From Verrucomicrobiota bacterium (GTDB taxonomy: Bacteria; Verrucomicrobiota; Verrucomicrobiia; Chthoniobacterales; UBA10450): a stretch of DNA of 64,000 nt. A program made the position numbers and the translations under genes. Shown here one piece after another: positions 52,233 through 59,754 of this stretch. Under the pieces are notes generated by a model. The model was not told the origin of the DNA. It was given only the letters and a program-made list of their open reading frames with translations, and ran no database searches. The DNA is taken from positions 1-64,000 of the forward strand of contig QHNH01000029.1 of NCBI GenBank assembly GCA_003218375.1. Reading direction: 5' to 3'. Within the stretch, counting starts at the first letter, position 1. Each line of letters begins with the position of its first letter.

Positions 52233-52991
52233 ATGAATAATTTCTCGCTGTTCGCGGGTGCACTGCCGTTCCTGGCGCAAACTCCAGCCCCGCTCGTCCC
52301 CGATTTGCCGCGCACTAAATCGATTCTCGATACTCTGATCGCCGCCGGGCCGGTCATGTACGTCCTGCTCGCGATGTCTATCATCCTGGTGATGCTGTTG
52401 GTCACTTATCTCCTCACAATTCGTCGCGGCGCGGTCGTCTCCAGCGGGTTCATGGCGACGGCGGATGCGCTCCTGCGCAAGCGCGATTATCTCGGGCTCC
52501 TCGCCGTTTCCAACCGCCACGGCGAAGCGATCGCCCGCGTCGTCCAGAAGGTGCTCGATTTCACGACGAAGAATCCCAGCGCCGATTTCGCCCAGGTGCG
52601 CGAGATCGCGGAGACGGAAGGAACCCGGGTGGCTTCCAGTCTGAACCATCGCGTCATTTATCTCGCCGATATCGGGATGATCGCACCGATGCTCGGATTG
52701 CTCGGCACGGTTTTCGGCATCATCACTTCCTTTAGCGCCCTCGGGTCCGACCTCGGCACTCATCGTTATGCGATGCTCTCGGGCGGCGTCAGCACCGCCC
52801 TGGTGAATACCGCGGCCGGTCTGGCCGTCGGCATTCCCGGAATGATTTTCTACGCCTATTTCCGCGGAAAGGTGCAGCGGATCATCTCGGAATTGGAATC
52901 CGCGGTCACGCACATCCTGGCTTTGCTTTCGTTGCAGTACAACAAGCGGACGCCGGAGCGAACACCGGTGCTGCTCGAAGATGAATTTTGA
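52233..52991 (+). CDS. MotA/TolQ/ExbB family proton channel
   Basis: The 252-residue inner-membrane protein has three membrane helices (about 40-65, 140-165, 180-205). Family features are GLLGTVFGIITSFSALG and GVSTALVNTAAGLAVGIPG. It forms the stator of a proton-driven system with the ExbD/TolR-type protein encoded next. It energises either TonB receptors or Tol-Pal. A signal-like N-terminal extension of about 35 residues precedes the first helix. Confidence 0.93.
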   Translation: MNNFSLFAGALPFLAQTPAPLVPDLPRTKSILDTLIAAGPVMYVLLAMSIILVMLLVTYLLTIRRGAVVSSGFMATADALLRKRDYLGLLAVSNRHGEAIARVVQKVLDFTTKNPSADFAQVREIAETEGTRVASSLNHRVIYLADIGMIAPMLGLLGTVFGIITSFSALGSDLGTHRYAMLSGGVSTALVNTAAGLAVGIPGMIFYAYFRGKVQRIISELESAVTHILALLSLQYNKRTPERTPVLLEDEF

Positions 52992-53009
52992 ACCGAAAGG
53001 CGCGTCTGT

Positions 53010-53066
53010 TTGTAGGGCGTTTCTGTGAAACGCCTTGGATCGGCGTCTGACACAGACGCCCTACAA
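53010..53066. repeat. Palindrome between tolQ-like and tolR-like genes
   Basis: Left arm 53010-53034 (starts TTGTAGGGCGT) pairs with right arm 53042-53066 (ends ACGCCCTACAA) with a few mismatches, leaving a 7-base loop. It is inside a likely operon. Confidence 0.88.
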
Positions 53067-53074
53067 TCACCAAT

Positions 53075-53482
53075 ATGAATCTGCGCAGGCACGCGACACC
53101 GCCCCATCCGGGGATCCAGCTCGCTCCTCTCGTCGACGTTCTTCTTCTTCTTCTGATCTTTTTTCTTCTCACCTGGAACGCGGCGCGGAACGAAAACGAG
53201 CTGGATGTGAAAGTGCCGAAGGCTTCTTCGGCGAAAGAGAAAACGGCGACGATGGGCGACGTTGTCGTTAATGTGAAAGCGGATGGCAATGTAATCGTGA
53301 ATCGGAAGACGCTCACGACGGCGGAGCTGAGCGACATGCTAAAGAACCTGGTCCAGCTCTATCCGGAGCAGGCAGTGGTGATTCGCGGCGATGAGACGGG
53401 CGCCTACAAAAACATTGTAGGCGTGCTGAACATTTGCAGCGAGGCGGGCGTAACGAATGTCGCTTTCGCCACGGCAAAATGA
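53075..53482 (+). CDS. ExbD/TolR family protein
   Basis: The 135-residue protein has a short cytoplasmic N-terminus, one membrane helix with the conserved Asp (IQLAPLVDVLLLLLIFFLL, about residues 14-32), and a periplasmic domain ending VNVKADGNVIVN...VVIRGDETGAYKNIVGVLNICSEAG. The Asp is the proton-carrying residue of TolR and ExbD. Its stop overlaps the start of the TPR gene (ATGA). Confidence 0.93.
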   Translation: MNLRRHATPPHPGIQLAPLVDVLLLLLIFFLLTWNAARNENELDVKVPKASSAKEKTATMGDVVVNVKADGNVIVNRKTLTTAELSDMLKNLVQLYPEQAVVIRGDETGAYKNIVGVLNICSEAGVTNVAFATAK

Positions 53483-55971
53483 AGACGCGGCGAGGCGTGG
53501 TTTGCCTCGTGCAAGCGGCGCTGATTTTTTTCGTGGCGCTTCCGTTCGCCATCGCGCAGCAGAAGACTCCGGAAGTTCGCCGAGCCCAGCCGGTCGACGA
53601 ACCGCCAACCCCAAAAGCAGTTCCGTTCGACACGCCAAAGCCACGGCGTAGTTCGCCGGAACCGAGCGCCGCGCCCAAGCCGAGCGCTAACGCGCCGGAA
53701 GGTCCCGCGGCTGAGCCGGAAGCCTCGGACCGCCGCCAACTAGATTACGCGAACGGCTTGTTCGCCCGAAAGCTTTACGATCTCGCTGCGCCTGAATACG
53801 AAAAATTCCTCGGCCAATATCCGGGCGCGCCCGGCCGTTCGAGCGCTTACTTTTTTCTCGCGGAATGTTACCGGGCCCTGAACAAAACCGGCGCGGCGCG
53901 GACGAGTTTCCAAAGTGTGCTGGATAACTATGGCGATAGCGAATTCGCCGGGCCGGCGGCGTACGGCATCGCGGAGATTCTATTTACCCAAAAAGATTTT
54001 GCGGGCGCGCTGGCCATGTTTCAGAAAGCGGTGGCCAGGTTAAAGGAGCCAGCGCTGGCGCTCTCCGCGAAATATTTCCAGGCGCGCTGCCTGGAAAACG
54101 TCGATCGCAAAGACGAAGCGCAAAACCTGTATCAGCAGGTCGCGGAGACGAAGAACCCGAATCCGTATCGCGAAGATGCGCGGATGGCGGCCGGGACGAT
54201 CGCGCTGGCGCGCGGACGAAAGCTGGACGCGTTCCGGAATTACGAAGCGCTCGCGAACGAAACCCAGAAACCGGCGCTAAAGGCGGAAGCGACGGTGCGC
54301 GCCGGGATGGTGGCGGTGGATCTGCAGCAGACCGAGAAAGGAAAGATAGACAAGACGATGGCGGAGAAGGCGCTGAGCTTATTGCAGAAAGGCCGGTCGT
54401 TGCCGGAAGCCGGGAAATGGCGCGCGATCGCCGAGGTCGGGCTGGTGCGGTTGCAATATCAATCGGGCCAGTACGACAAGGTGATCTCCGAGTACAAACG
54501 CGCGGAAAAAGAAATTCCCGAGGAGGTGCGCGCCGAGATGATGCTCATCGTCGGGAACAGCCACCGCCAGCTCGGGCACACGAAAGAGGCCGATGAGATT
54601 TACCGGCAGATCATCGACAAGTATCCGGCGAAGGAAGAGGCGAAGGACGCGCAATACCAGCGCCTGATCAATTTCTATAACACCAACACGCCGACGTTGC
54701 TTACCGAGATCGACGACTACGTTAACTCGAACCCGACGCCGGAGCGCGCCGACCAGGCGAAGCTTCTCAAGGCCGAGCATTTCTATAAGGAACAGAAGTT
54801 CGCCGACGCGGCGCCGATCTACAGCGAGCTGCGCGCTTCGCATTTGTCGCCGAAATTGCGCTCGGAAGCGGCCTACAAATTGGGCTGGTGTTTCGTCCAG
54901 CTCAAGGACGGCGTGAACATCATCGACGCCTTCGATTATTTCGTGAAGGCGTTTCCCGATAGCCCACAGATGCCATCGGCGTTGACGCAGCGCGCCCTGG
55001 CTAACCAGGCGAACAAGAATTACGACGCAGCGCTCGAAGATCTGAATGCGCTCCTGACCAGATATCCCGCCGCGCGCGAGCGGGAAGCCGCGCTTCAGCA
55101 AAAGGCGCTCATCCTCGGACAAAAGGACGATGCCAAAGGCATGTCGGACGCGTTCCGCCAGTTGCTCAAGGAATTCCCGAAAAGCACCGTCGCCGCGCAG
55201 GCGAATTATTACATTGGGAAAGCCGCATTCGAAGCCAAGGATTACAAGGGCGCCCTCGCCCCGCTCGAGGCCGCGCGCCAGCTTAACAAGGAACAGTATT
55301 ACAATCTGGCGACCGTTCGGATTGTCTCCTCGTTTTTCTACCTAAAGGATCGCGCGGCGGTGAGCAAAGAGGTGGACGCGTTCGTGGCGAACAGTCCCGA
55401 CGCCAGGATCCCCGCGGAAATCCTCGAATGGCTCGGGCTCGAGTACTACAACGAAAAGAACTACGCGACCGCTGCGAAGTATCTGACTCTTCTCGGGAAA
55501 GCCGAAAGTCTCGGTAACGTGAAACCGGATTTCTGGTTCTACCTCGCGGATGCGGAAACCAAGCAGCAGAACTTCGCCCAGGCGGAAGTCGCCTACGAAA
55601 AATATCTCCAGGTCGCGACCGATCCCGCGGCGAAGGCGAAAACTTTGCTGGCCCTGGGAGCCGCGAAGATTTCCGCGCATAAACCGGATGAGGCGCAAAA
55701 GATCGCGGAAGAGATCATGAGGCTCCAACCGGAAGGACGCGTGAACGCGGAGGCGCGTTTGCTCGCGGGCGATGTGCAGATGGAGCGCCAGAATTTCGAT
55801 GAAGCGGGCAAGGCTTTTATGGGAGTCGCTTTACTCTATGACGATCCCGCCATTACTCCACGTGCGCTGCAAAAGGCGGCGCTCGCGTATCAGAAGGCCG
55901 GAAAGAAAGAGGAAGCGGATCGGGTCGCGAAACAGCTTCGCGAGAAATATCCGGACTTCGCCGGCGGGTAG
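53479..55971 (+). CDS. Periplasmic TPR protein of the Tol-like operon
   Basis: The 830-residue protein has a signal peptide (MKTRRGVVCLVQAALIFFVALPFAIA), a Pro-rich linker and many TPR-like units through the rest. Examples are YANGLFARKLYDLAAPEYEKFLGQYPG and the C-terminal ALAYQKAGKKEEADRVAKQLREKYPDF. The first unit resembles YbgF/CpoB, which cooperates with TolA at the division site, but the protein is much longer. Co-translation with the TolR-like gene suggests a periplasmic adaptor of this motor. Confidence 0.88.
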   Translation: MKTRRGVVCLVQAALIFFVALPFAIAQQKTPEVRRAQPVDEPPTPKAVPFDTPKPRRSSPEPSAAPKPSANAPEGPAAEPEASDRRQLDYANGLFARKLYDLAAPEYEKFLGQYPGAPGRSSAYFFLAECYRALNKTGAARTSFQSVLDNYGDSEFAGPAAYGIAEILFTQKDFAGALAMFQKAVARLKEPALALSAKYFQARCLENVDRKDEAQNLYQQVAETKNPNPYREDARMAAGTIALARGRKLDAFRNYEALANETQKPALKAEATVRAGMVAVDLQQTEKGKIDKTMAEKALSLLQKGRSLPEAGKWRAIAEVGLVRLQYQSGQYDKVISEYKRAEKEIPEEVRAEMMLIVGNSHRQLGHTKEADEIYRQIIDKYPAKEEAKDAQYQRLINFYNTNTPTLLTEIDDYVNSNPTPERADQAKLLKAEHFYKEQKFADAAPIYSELRASHLSPKLRSEAAYKLGWCFVQLKDGVNIIDAFDYFVKAFPDSPQMPSALTQRALANQANKNYDAALEDLNALLTRYPAAREREAALQQKALILGQKDDAKGMSDAFRQLLKEFPKSTVAAQANYYIGKAAFEAKDYKGALAPLEAARQLNKEQYYNLATVRIVSSFFYLKDRAAVSKEVDAFVANSPDARIPAEILEWLGLEYYNEKNYATAAKYLTLLGKAESLGNVKPDFWFYLADAETKQQNFAQAEVAYEKYLQVATDPAAKAKTLLALGAAKISAHKPDEAQKIAEEIMRLQPEGRVNAEARLLAGDVQMERQNFDEAGKAFMGVALLYDDPAITPRALQKAALAYQKAGKKEEADRVAKQLREKYPDFAGG

Positions 55972-56042
55972 TTCTTGCTGACCGCGACCGAGGCGACGGC
56001 TACAGGGTTGTCACCCTTGCCGGCTTTTGCTTGGATGGCGCC

Positions 56043-56726
56043 ATGGAAAAGCTTCGTCCTTGCATCGCAGAATTCATCGGAACGTTCGCGCTGATCTTTG
56101 TCGGCATCGGCGCGATCAGGACAGCGGGGGAAAACGTCGTGGCAGTGGCACTGGCGCACGGTTTGACGATCGCGGCCTTTGTTTCCGCCACGATGCACAT
56201 TTCCGGCGGCCAGCTAAATCCAGCGGTCACTTTCGGCTTGGTTTGCAGCGGGCATATGACGTGGGGAGCGGCGATTCGTTATTGGATCGCGCAATTGTCG
56301 GGCGGGATCGCGGCCGCTTACATCTGTCTCGGCCTTTTCAACCGGGACGTCATTGTGAACGGCACCCCGCAGCTTGCGACTGATCCTGCCATCGGGGCGG
56401 TAATCAGCCCAGGCCAGGGAATTTTGGTGGAAGCGATTCTCACGTTCTTTCTGGTCTTCGTCGTTCATGGAACAGGCGTGGATGAACGGGGGCGCCGCGT
56501 CGCTGGCCTCGCGATCGGCGCGACGATCACGCTCGATATTTTGTTCGGCGGTCCGTTAACCGGCGCGGCGATGAATCCGGCGCGCGTGTTCGGCCCCGCC
56601 GTTGCCGCGTGGTTCTGGAAAGCGCACTACGTTTACTGGATCGGGCCGATGTTGGGCGGCGCGCTCGGCGGATTCGTTTATCGGCTTTTCATCGAGCGAA
56701 AACCGATGCCGGCCACTGCCGGGTAG
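56043..56726 (+). CDS. Aquaporin / MIP family channel
   Basis: The 227-residue protein has six membrane helices and both half-helix motifs: GGQLNPAVTF (first NPA) and TGAAMNPARVFGPA (second NPA, followed by Arg of the selectivity filter). This makes it a water or small-solute channel. The size fits aquaporins rather than long glycerol facilitators. I use the ATG at 56043. Its stop lies 2 bases from the end of the convergent, truncated imuB. Confidence 0.95.
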   Translation: MEKLRPCIAEFIGTFALIFVGIGAIRTAGENVVAVALAHGLTIAAFVSATMHISGGQLNPAVTFGLVCSGHMTWGAAIRYWIAQLSGGIAAAYICLGLFNRDVIVNGTPQLATDPAIGAVISPGQGILVEAILTFFLVFVVHGTGVDERGRRVAGLAIGATITLDILFGGPLTGAAMNPARVFGPAVAAWFWKAHYVYWIGPMLGGALGGFVYRLFIERKPMPATAG

Positions 56727-56728
56727 TT

Positions 56729-57250
56729 TCAGGCAATCGCCAGTACTTCGATCGGCAGGGCCGCGAGAAATTCGCCCGCGTTGTCGATCTGCAATACGGG
56801 CCGGGCCAGATGCGCCGCGAGGAAGCTGGCGTCTGGGGTCGGCGCGATCCCAGCCTGGGCGACGATTTCAGAGTCGCCGAGTTGTTCGACAACATATGAA
56901 ACCTTCGCCATGACATTTCGAGTGTCCGTAAATTGCACCGTCGAAATCCCGGGCCCGGTCGCTTCGGCATAGGGCGCGAGGGTCCCGGCAAAATGAAGCA
57001 GAATTTCCTGCAAAAGGTGTTCCTGCGAATGGCTCCGGACTTTGATCACAAGATCAAGATATCGCGCCAAACCCTGGCTCGGAGTCATCCCGACGCGCAC
57101 GCCGGTTTTTTCTGCGACGGCGTTGAGCTGAATAATGACGGCCTTTTTTTCCTGGTCGTCGAGCAAGGCGACCGGTTTGCCGAATAAGTCCGACTGATGT
57201 CGCAGTGCCGCCTGCAGATAAAAATCGGGCAGATAAATCGTGGTGAACAT
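56729..57250 (-). CDS. imuB: Truncated ImuB (Y-family polymerase-like), N-terminal third only
   Basis: The 173-residue product matches the N-terminal part of ImuB, a catalytically inactive Y-family polymerase homologue that links DnaE2 to the mutasome. Visible elements are IYLPDFYLQAALRHQSDLFGKPVALLD, GVRVGMTPSQGLARYLDL and FLAALPIEVLAIA, where typical proteins (about 480 residues) continue into the fingers, HhH and C-terminal domains. It ends with TGA at 56729, directly against the aquaporin stop. The start overlaps the imuA stop (TAATG). Loss of the rest probably removes clamp and DnaE2 binding. No dnaE2 is in the window. Confidence 0.8.
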   Translation of the reverse strand: MFTTIYLPDFYLQAALRHQSDLFGKPVALLDDQEKKAVIIQLNAVAEKTGVRVGMTPSQGLARYLDLVIKVRSHSQEHLLQEILLHFAGTLAPYAEATGPGISTVQFTDTRNVMAKVSYVVEQLGDSEIVAQAGIAPTPDASFLAAHLARPVLQIDNAGEFLAALPIEVLAIA

Positions 57251-57891
57251 TAGCCGGCCGTTGCCATGATTTCCCTGGGCCCGTGGACGCGTTCCACCTG
57301 AATGTTCAGCCGGGCGATCCGGTCGAGCTGGTCCAGTTCACTCAAGCGCCACGCATTTTCAAGGGACAATTTCAGGTGCGCGCTGCTGATCATATTCCGG
57401 CGCGTCAGGACCAGAAAGGCGGTCGGCGCGGCTTCGACCAATCGTTGCAGCCGATACCAATTCGTTTGCGGAATTTTCCGCAGCTCGTCGCTGGCATTGA
57501 GGACCAAGTCGAGAACGACCAGCGGAAAATTGCCATCGCGCAAAAGTAAATCGGCGGCCTGGACAGCCTCACTGGCTTGGTGGCAGCGCACCCAAAGCAA
57601 ATTGCGCAAGGCTTGACCCGCCGAATGCGGATCGAACGAATCCCTGCCATCGATCAACGCGAAAAAAAAACCGTCTCGATGCGCGCGCCGTAAAAAAGCG
57701 TGGATCAAAAGCGCGCTGCCCGCGCTCCAATTCGGGCTGGTCAGTTCCGTGACGGCGTTTTTCGGTAGTCCGCCGATGGCGAGATCAATGGCCGCCAATC
57801 CAGTCCGGAGCCGGTCTGCGGCAGGGGCAAAAGTTTGGGGAAACCGTTCCGCCAGGAGTTGCCGAAGATCGATGATGCTGCTCGCGGCCAT
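57250..57891 (-). CDS. imuA: ImuA (RecA/SulA-like SOS mutagenesis protein)
   Basis: The 213-residue protein belongs to the ImuA family: LRTGLAAIDLAIGGLPKNAVTELTS and an AAA/RecA-like core without a proper Walker A (SPNWSAGSALLIHA), ending with LNIQVERVHGPREIMATAG. It works with ImuB in error-prone repair. I use the ATG at 57891 since the longer frame begins with TTG. A LexA box precedes it and imuB overlaps its stop. Confidence 0.85.
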   Translation of the reverse strand: MAASSIIDLRQLLAERFPQTFAPAADRLRTGLAAIDLAIGGLPKNAVTELTSPNWSAGSALLIHAFLRRAHRDGFFFALIDGRDSFDPHSAGQALRNLLWVRCHQASEAVQAADLLLRDGNFPLVVLDLVLNASDELRKIPQTNWYRLQRLVEAAPTAFLVLTRRNMISSAHLKLSLENAWRLSELDQLDRIARLNIQVERVHGPREIMATAG

Positions 57892-57919
57892 GCTTCGAAG
57901 CTGGCACAAACGAGCTTTA

Positions 57920-57933
57920 TGTTCAACTGAACA
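57920..57933 (-). promoter_or_regulatory. LexA box of imuA
   Basis: TGTTCAACTGAACA is a perfect TGTTC-N4-GAACA palindrome in the 51 bases between the lexA stop and the imuA start. Confidence 0.8.
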
Positions 57934-57942
57934 GTTCGACGG

Positions 57943-58569
57943 TTAACTGCGCTTCCGCCGCGAGTTCGGCATTTGCTTCCGCACCAGCGACACCATCACT
58001 CCCTGGATCCGCAGCTCCCGCGCCGGCGCCAAGTTCGGATAAAGCGGGTTCTCTGCTTTCAGGTAAGGCCGGCCATGTTCCATCACGTAGCGTTTCAGCG
58101 TCGTCTCACCGTCGATCAACGCCGCTACGATATCGCCATTCTGCACATCCTTGCGGTCCTCGAGAATGACGATGTCGCCATCCAGGATATGGGCATCGAT
58201 CATCGAATCGCCCCGGACCCGGAGGGCGAAGGTGCGGCCGTTCTTCGAGGCGTTGACCGAGCGGGTATCGAGCGAGACATGGCCTTCGATTGTTTGTTCC
58301 GTAAGCGTCGCCATGCCGGCTGGGATCTGGCCGTAGATGGGAATGTCCGTGATCCGGACTTTCTGGATCGGGGTGATCAACGCTCGCGCTTTTCGGGCAT
58401 GCCGATCGAGAAAACCTTTCCGCTCGAGGGTGGCGAGGTACTGCATCACCGACGTCTGGCTGGCGAAACCGAAGTGAGCCTGGATCTCGCGGGTGCTCGG
58501 CGTAATGCCTTTTTCGCGTTGCTCGGTCTGGATGAATTCCAGGATGCCTCTTTGCCGCTCGGTGAGCAT
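57943..58569 (-). CDS. lexA: LexA repressor
   Basis: The 208-residue protein has an N-terminal winged HTH (ITPSTREIQAHFGFASQTSVMQYLATLERKGFL), the Ala84-Gly85 cleavage bond in QIPAGMATL, and the catalytic Ser122 (GDSMIDAH) and Lys159 (GETTLKRY). Self-cleavage upon RecA activation is therefore intact. It represses imuA-imuB and itself. Start at 58569 (GTG or ATG position) with a box 35 bases upstream. Confidence 0.96.
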   Translation of the reverse strand: MLTERQRGILEFIQTEQREKGITPSTREIQAHFGFASQTSVMQYLATLERKGFLDRHARKARALITPIQKVRITDIPIYGQIPAGMATLTEQTIEGHVSLDTRSVNASKNGRTFALRVRGDSMIDAHILDGDIVILEDRKDVQNGDIVAALIDGETTLKRYVMEHGRPYLKAENPLYPNLAPARELRIQGVMVSLVRKQMPNSRRKRS

Positions 58570-58603
58570 GATCTTAATGATCCGGAAAAATCCCGGAGGC
58601 GCA

Positions 58604-58617
58604 AGTTCAAATGAACA
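58604..58617 (-). promoter_or_regulatory. LexA box of lexA
   Basis: AGTTCAAATGAACA on the plus strand has the perfect GTTC-N4-GAAC core with one outer base differing from the imuA box. It lies 35 bases upstream of the lexA start codon, supporting autoregulation. Confidence 0.75.
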
Positions 58618-58642
58618 GATGCCCCTGCCACGCTGGCTCTCA

Positions 58643-58717
58643 CGCTTCGCACAGCGAAGCGGCTACAGAAGAAGTGCGGCAACAAGTTCTTCTGTAGCCG
58701 TCGCCCTGCGGGCGACG
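58643..58717. repeat. Palindrome with three hairpins between lexA and hscB
   Basis: A 14-base stem CGGCTACAGAAGAA/TTCTTCTGTAGCCG (58660-58673 with 58687-58700) is flanked on each side by a hairpin (58643-58661 CGCTTCGC/GCGAAGCG, and 58699-58717 CGTCGCCC/GGGCGACG). It has the same overall plan as the 33494 element. Confidence 0.85.
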
Positions 58718-58723
58718 CGAGTG

Positions 58724-59299
58724 TCAATTCGACGACAGCTTGAACGTTAATTCATCCAGTTGCTCGGACCAGCGACCGAGATAGGCGAACATAAGATAAA
58801 GATTCGACAGCACTGCGGCCTGCCCGGCGTGATCGTGCTGCCACTTGGAATTCATTTCCCGCAGCTGCGCACTCGCAGCCGCGTCCAGAGTTCCAACCTT
58901 CTCGCGCAAACCGCCGACCTCCTTTTGCATCTCGACGATCTGCGGCTTGAACAGCGATCGGCTCAAGGCATTCGATGCTCTTCCTGTTTTTTCCAGAAGC
59001 GCGTTCGCACGCTGCGTCAATGCGCCAATAGCGAGAAACAGATCCTGTAATTCCTGCGGAATGGTTTGGTTCGCGGAAAGCGGTGCGCCGTTTTCCAGGC
59101 TCAGCAGATGATGCAGACGCCGTTTCGGATCGTGCAAAACCTGGTAAGCCTCATTGAGTTCCGCGAAGTCGCTCTCGCGATCCGGCGCCGTCGTATCAGG
59201 ATGGCTTTCCAGCGTTTTTTGGTGGTATGCCTCCTTGAGCGCGGCGGGATCGAGCCAGGGCGCGCGTGGCTGCTCGAGCAGCGCGAAGTAATCCGTCAT
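58724..59299 (-). CDS. hscB: Fe-S co-chaperone HscB-like J-protein
   Basis: The 191-residue protein has an N-terminal J domain (DYFALLEQPRAPWLDPAALKEAYHQKTLESHPDTT, with the HPD motif) and a three-helix C-terminal domain as in HscB. It would deliver Fe-S scaffold proteins to an Hsp70. The start at 59299 overlaps the stop of the A-type carrier gene, confirming a Fe-S assembly pair. Confidence 0.9.
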   Translation of the reverse strand: MTDYFALLEQPRAPWLDPAALKEAYHQKTLESHPDTTAPDRESDFAELNEAYQVLHDPKRRLHHLLSLENGAPLSANQTIPQELQDLFLAIGALTQRANALLEKTGRASNALSRSLFKPQIVEMQKEVGGLREKVGTLDAAASAQLREMNSKWQHDHAGQAAVLSNLYLMFAYLGRWSEQLDELTFKLSSN

Positions 59300-59676
59300 G
59301 CGGCGAAGCTCTCGCCGCAGGAACAATGCGCGACCGCGTTCGGATTCGTGACCTTGAACCCCCCTTTTTGCAGGTCGTCGCTGTAATCGAGGAGGGAACC
59401 GCTCACGAAGAGCGCGCTCTTCGGATCGACCACGACACGGACGTTCGACGATTGCACCATGATGTCGCGGTTGGCCGGGCCGTCCACGAGATCCATCTTG
59501 TATTGCAAACCCGAGCAGCCACCACCGATGACCGCGACGCGCAGCGCCCCGCTGGCGCGCCCCTGTTTTTCCAGGAGCGAATTCAGTTTTCGCGAGGCGT
59601 TCTCCGTGACCTTGATGAGACGCTCGTTGCCGATCTTGTAATTGATCGCGGCGGATGGGGCTGAGGTGTCGGGCAC
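59296..59676 (-). CDS. A-type Fe-S carrier protein (IscA/ErpA/HesB family)
   Basis: The 126-residue protein has the three cysteine ligands: Cys54 in GGGCSGLQYKMDL and Cys118 and Cys120 in AHCSCGESF. It transfers Fe-S clusters to apoproteins. Co-transcribed with hscB through an ATGA overlap. The N-terminal 20 residues are extra. Confidence 0.95.
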   Translation of the reverse strand: MPDTSAPSAAINYKIGNERLIKVTENASRKLNSLLEKQGRASGALRVAVIGGGCSGLQYKMDLVDGPANRDIMVQSSNVRVVVDPKSALFVSGSLLDYSDDLQKGGFKVTNPNAVAHCSCGESFAA

Positions 59677-59691
59677 GTGGGGAAATTACTT

Positions 59692-59754
59692 CAAGGAGCG
59701 GCGGTTTGAAACCGCCGTTTTAATTGGTCGGCGATTTCAAACCGCCGCTCCTTG
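59692..59754. repeat. Palindrome that ends the dusB gene
   Basis: CAAGGAGCGGCGGTTTGAAA (59692-59711) pairs perfectly with its inverse (59735-59754). Read from the minus strand, the outer right arm codes the last residues GAAV and the TGA stop of dusB. Confidence 0.9.
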
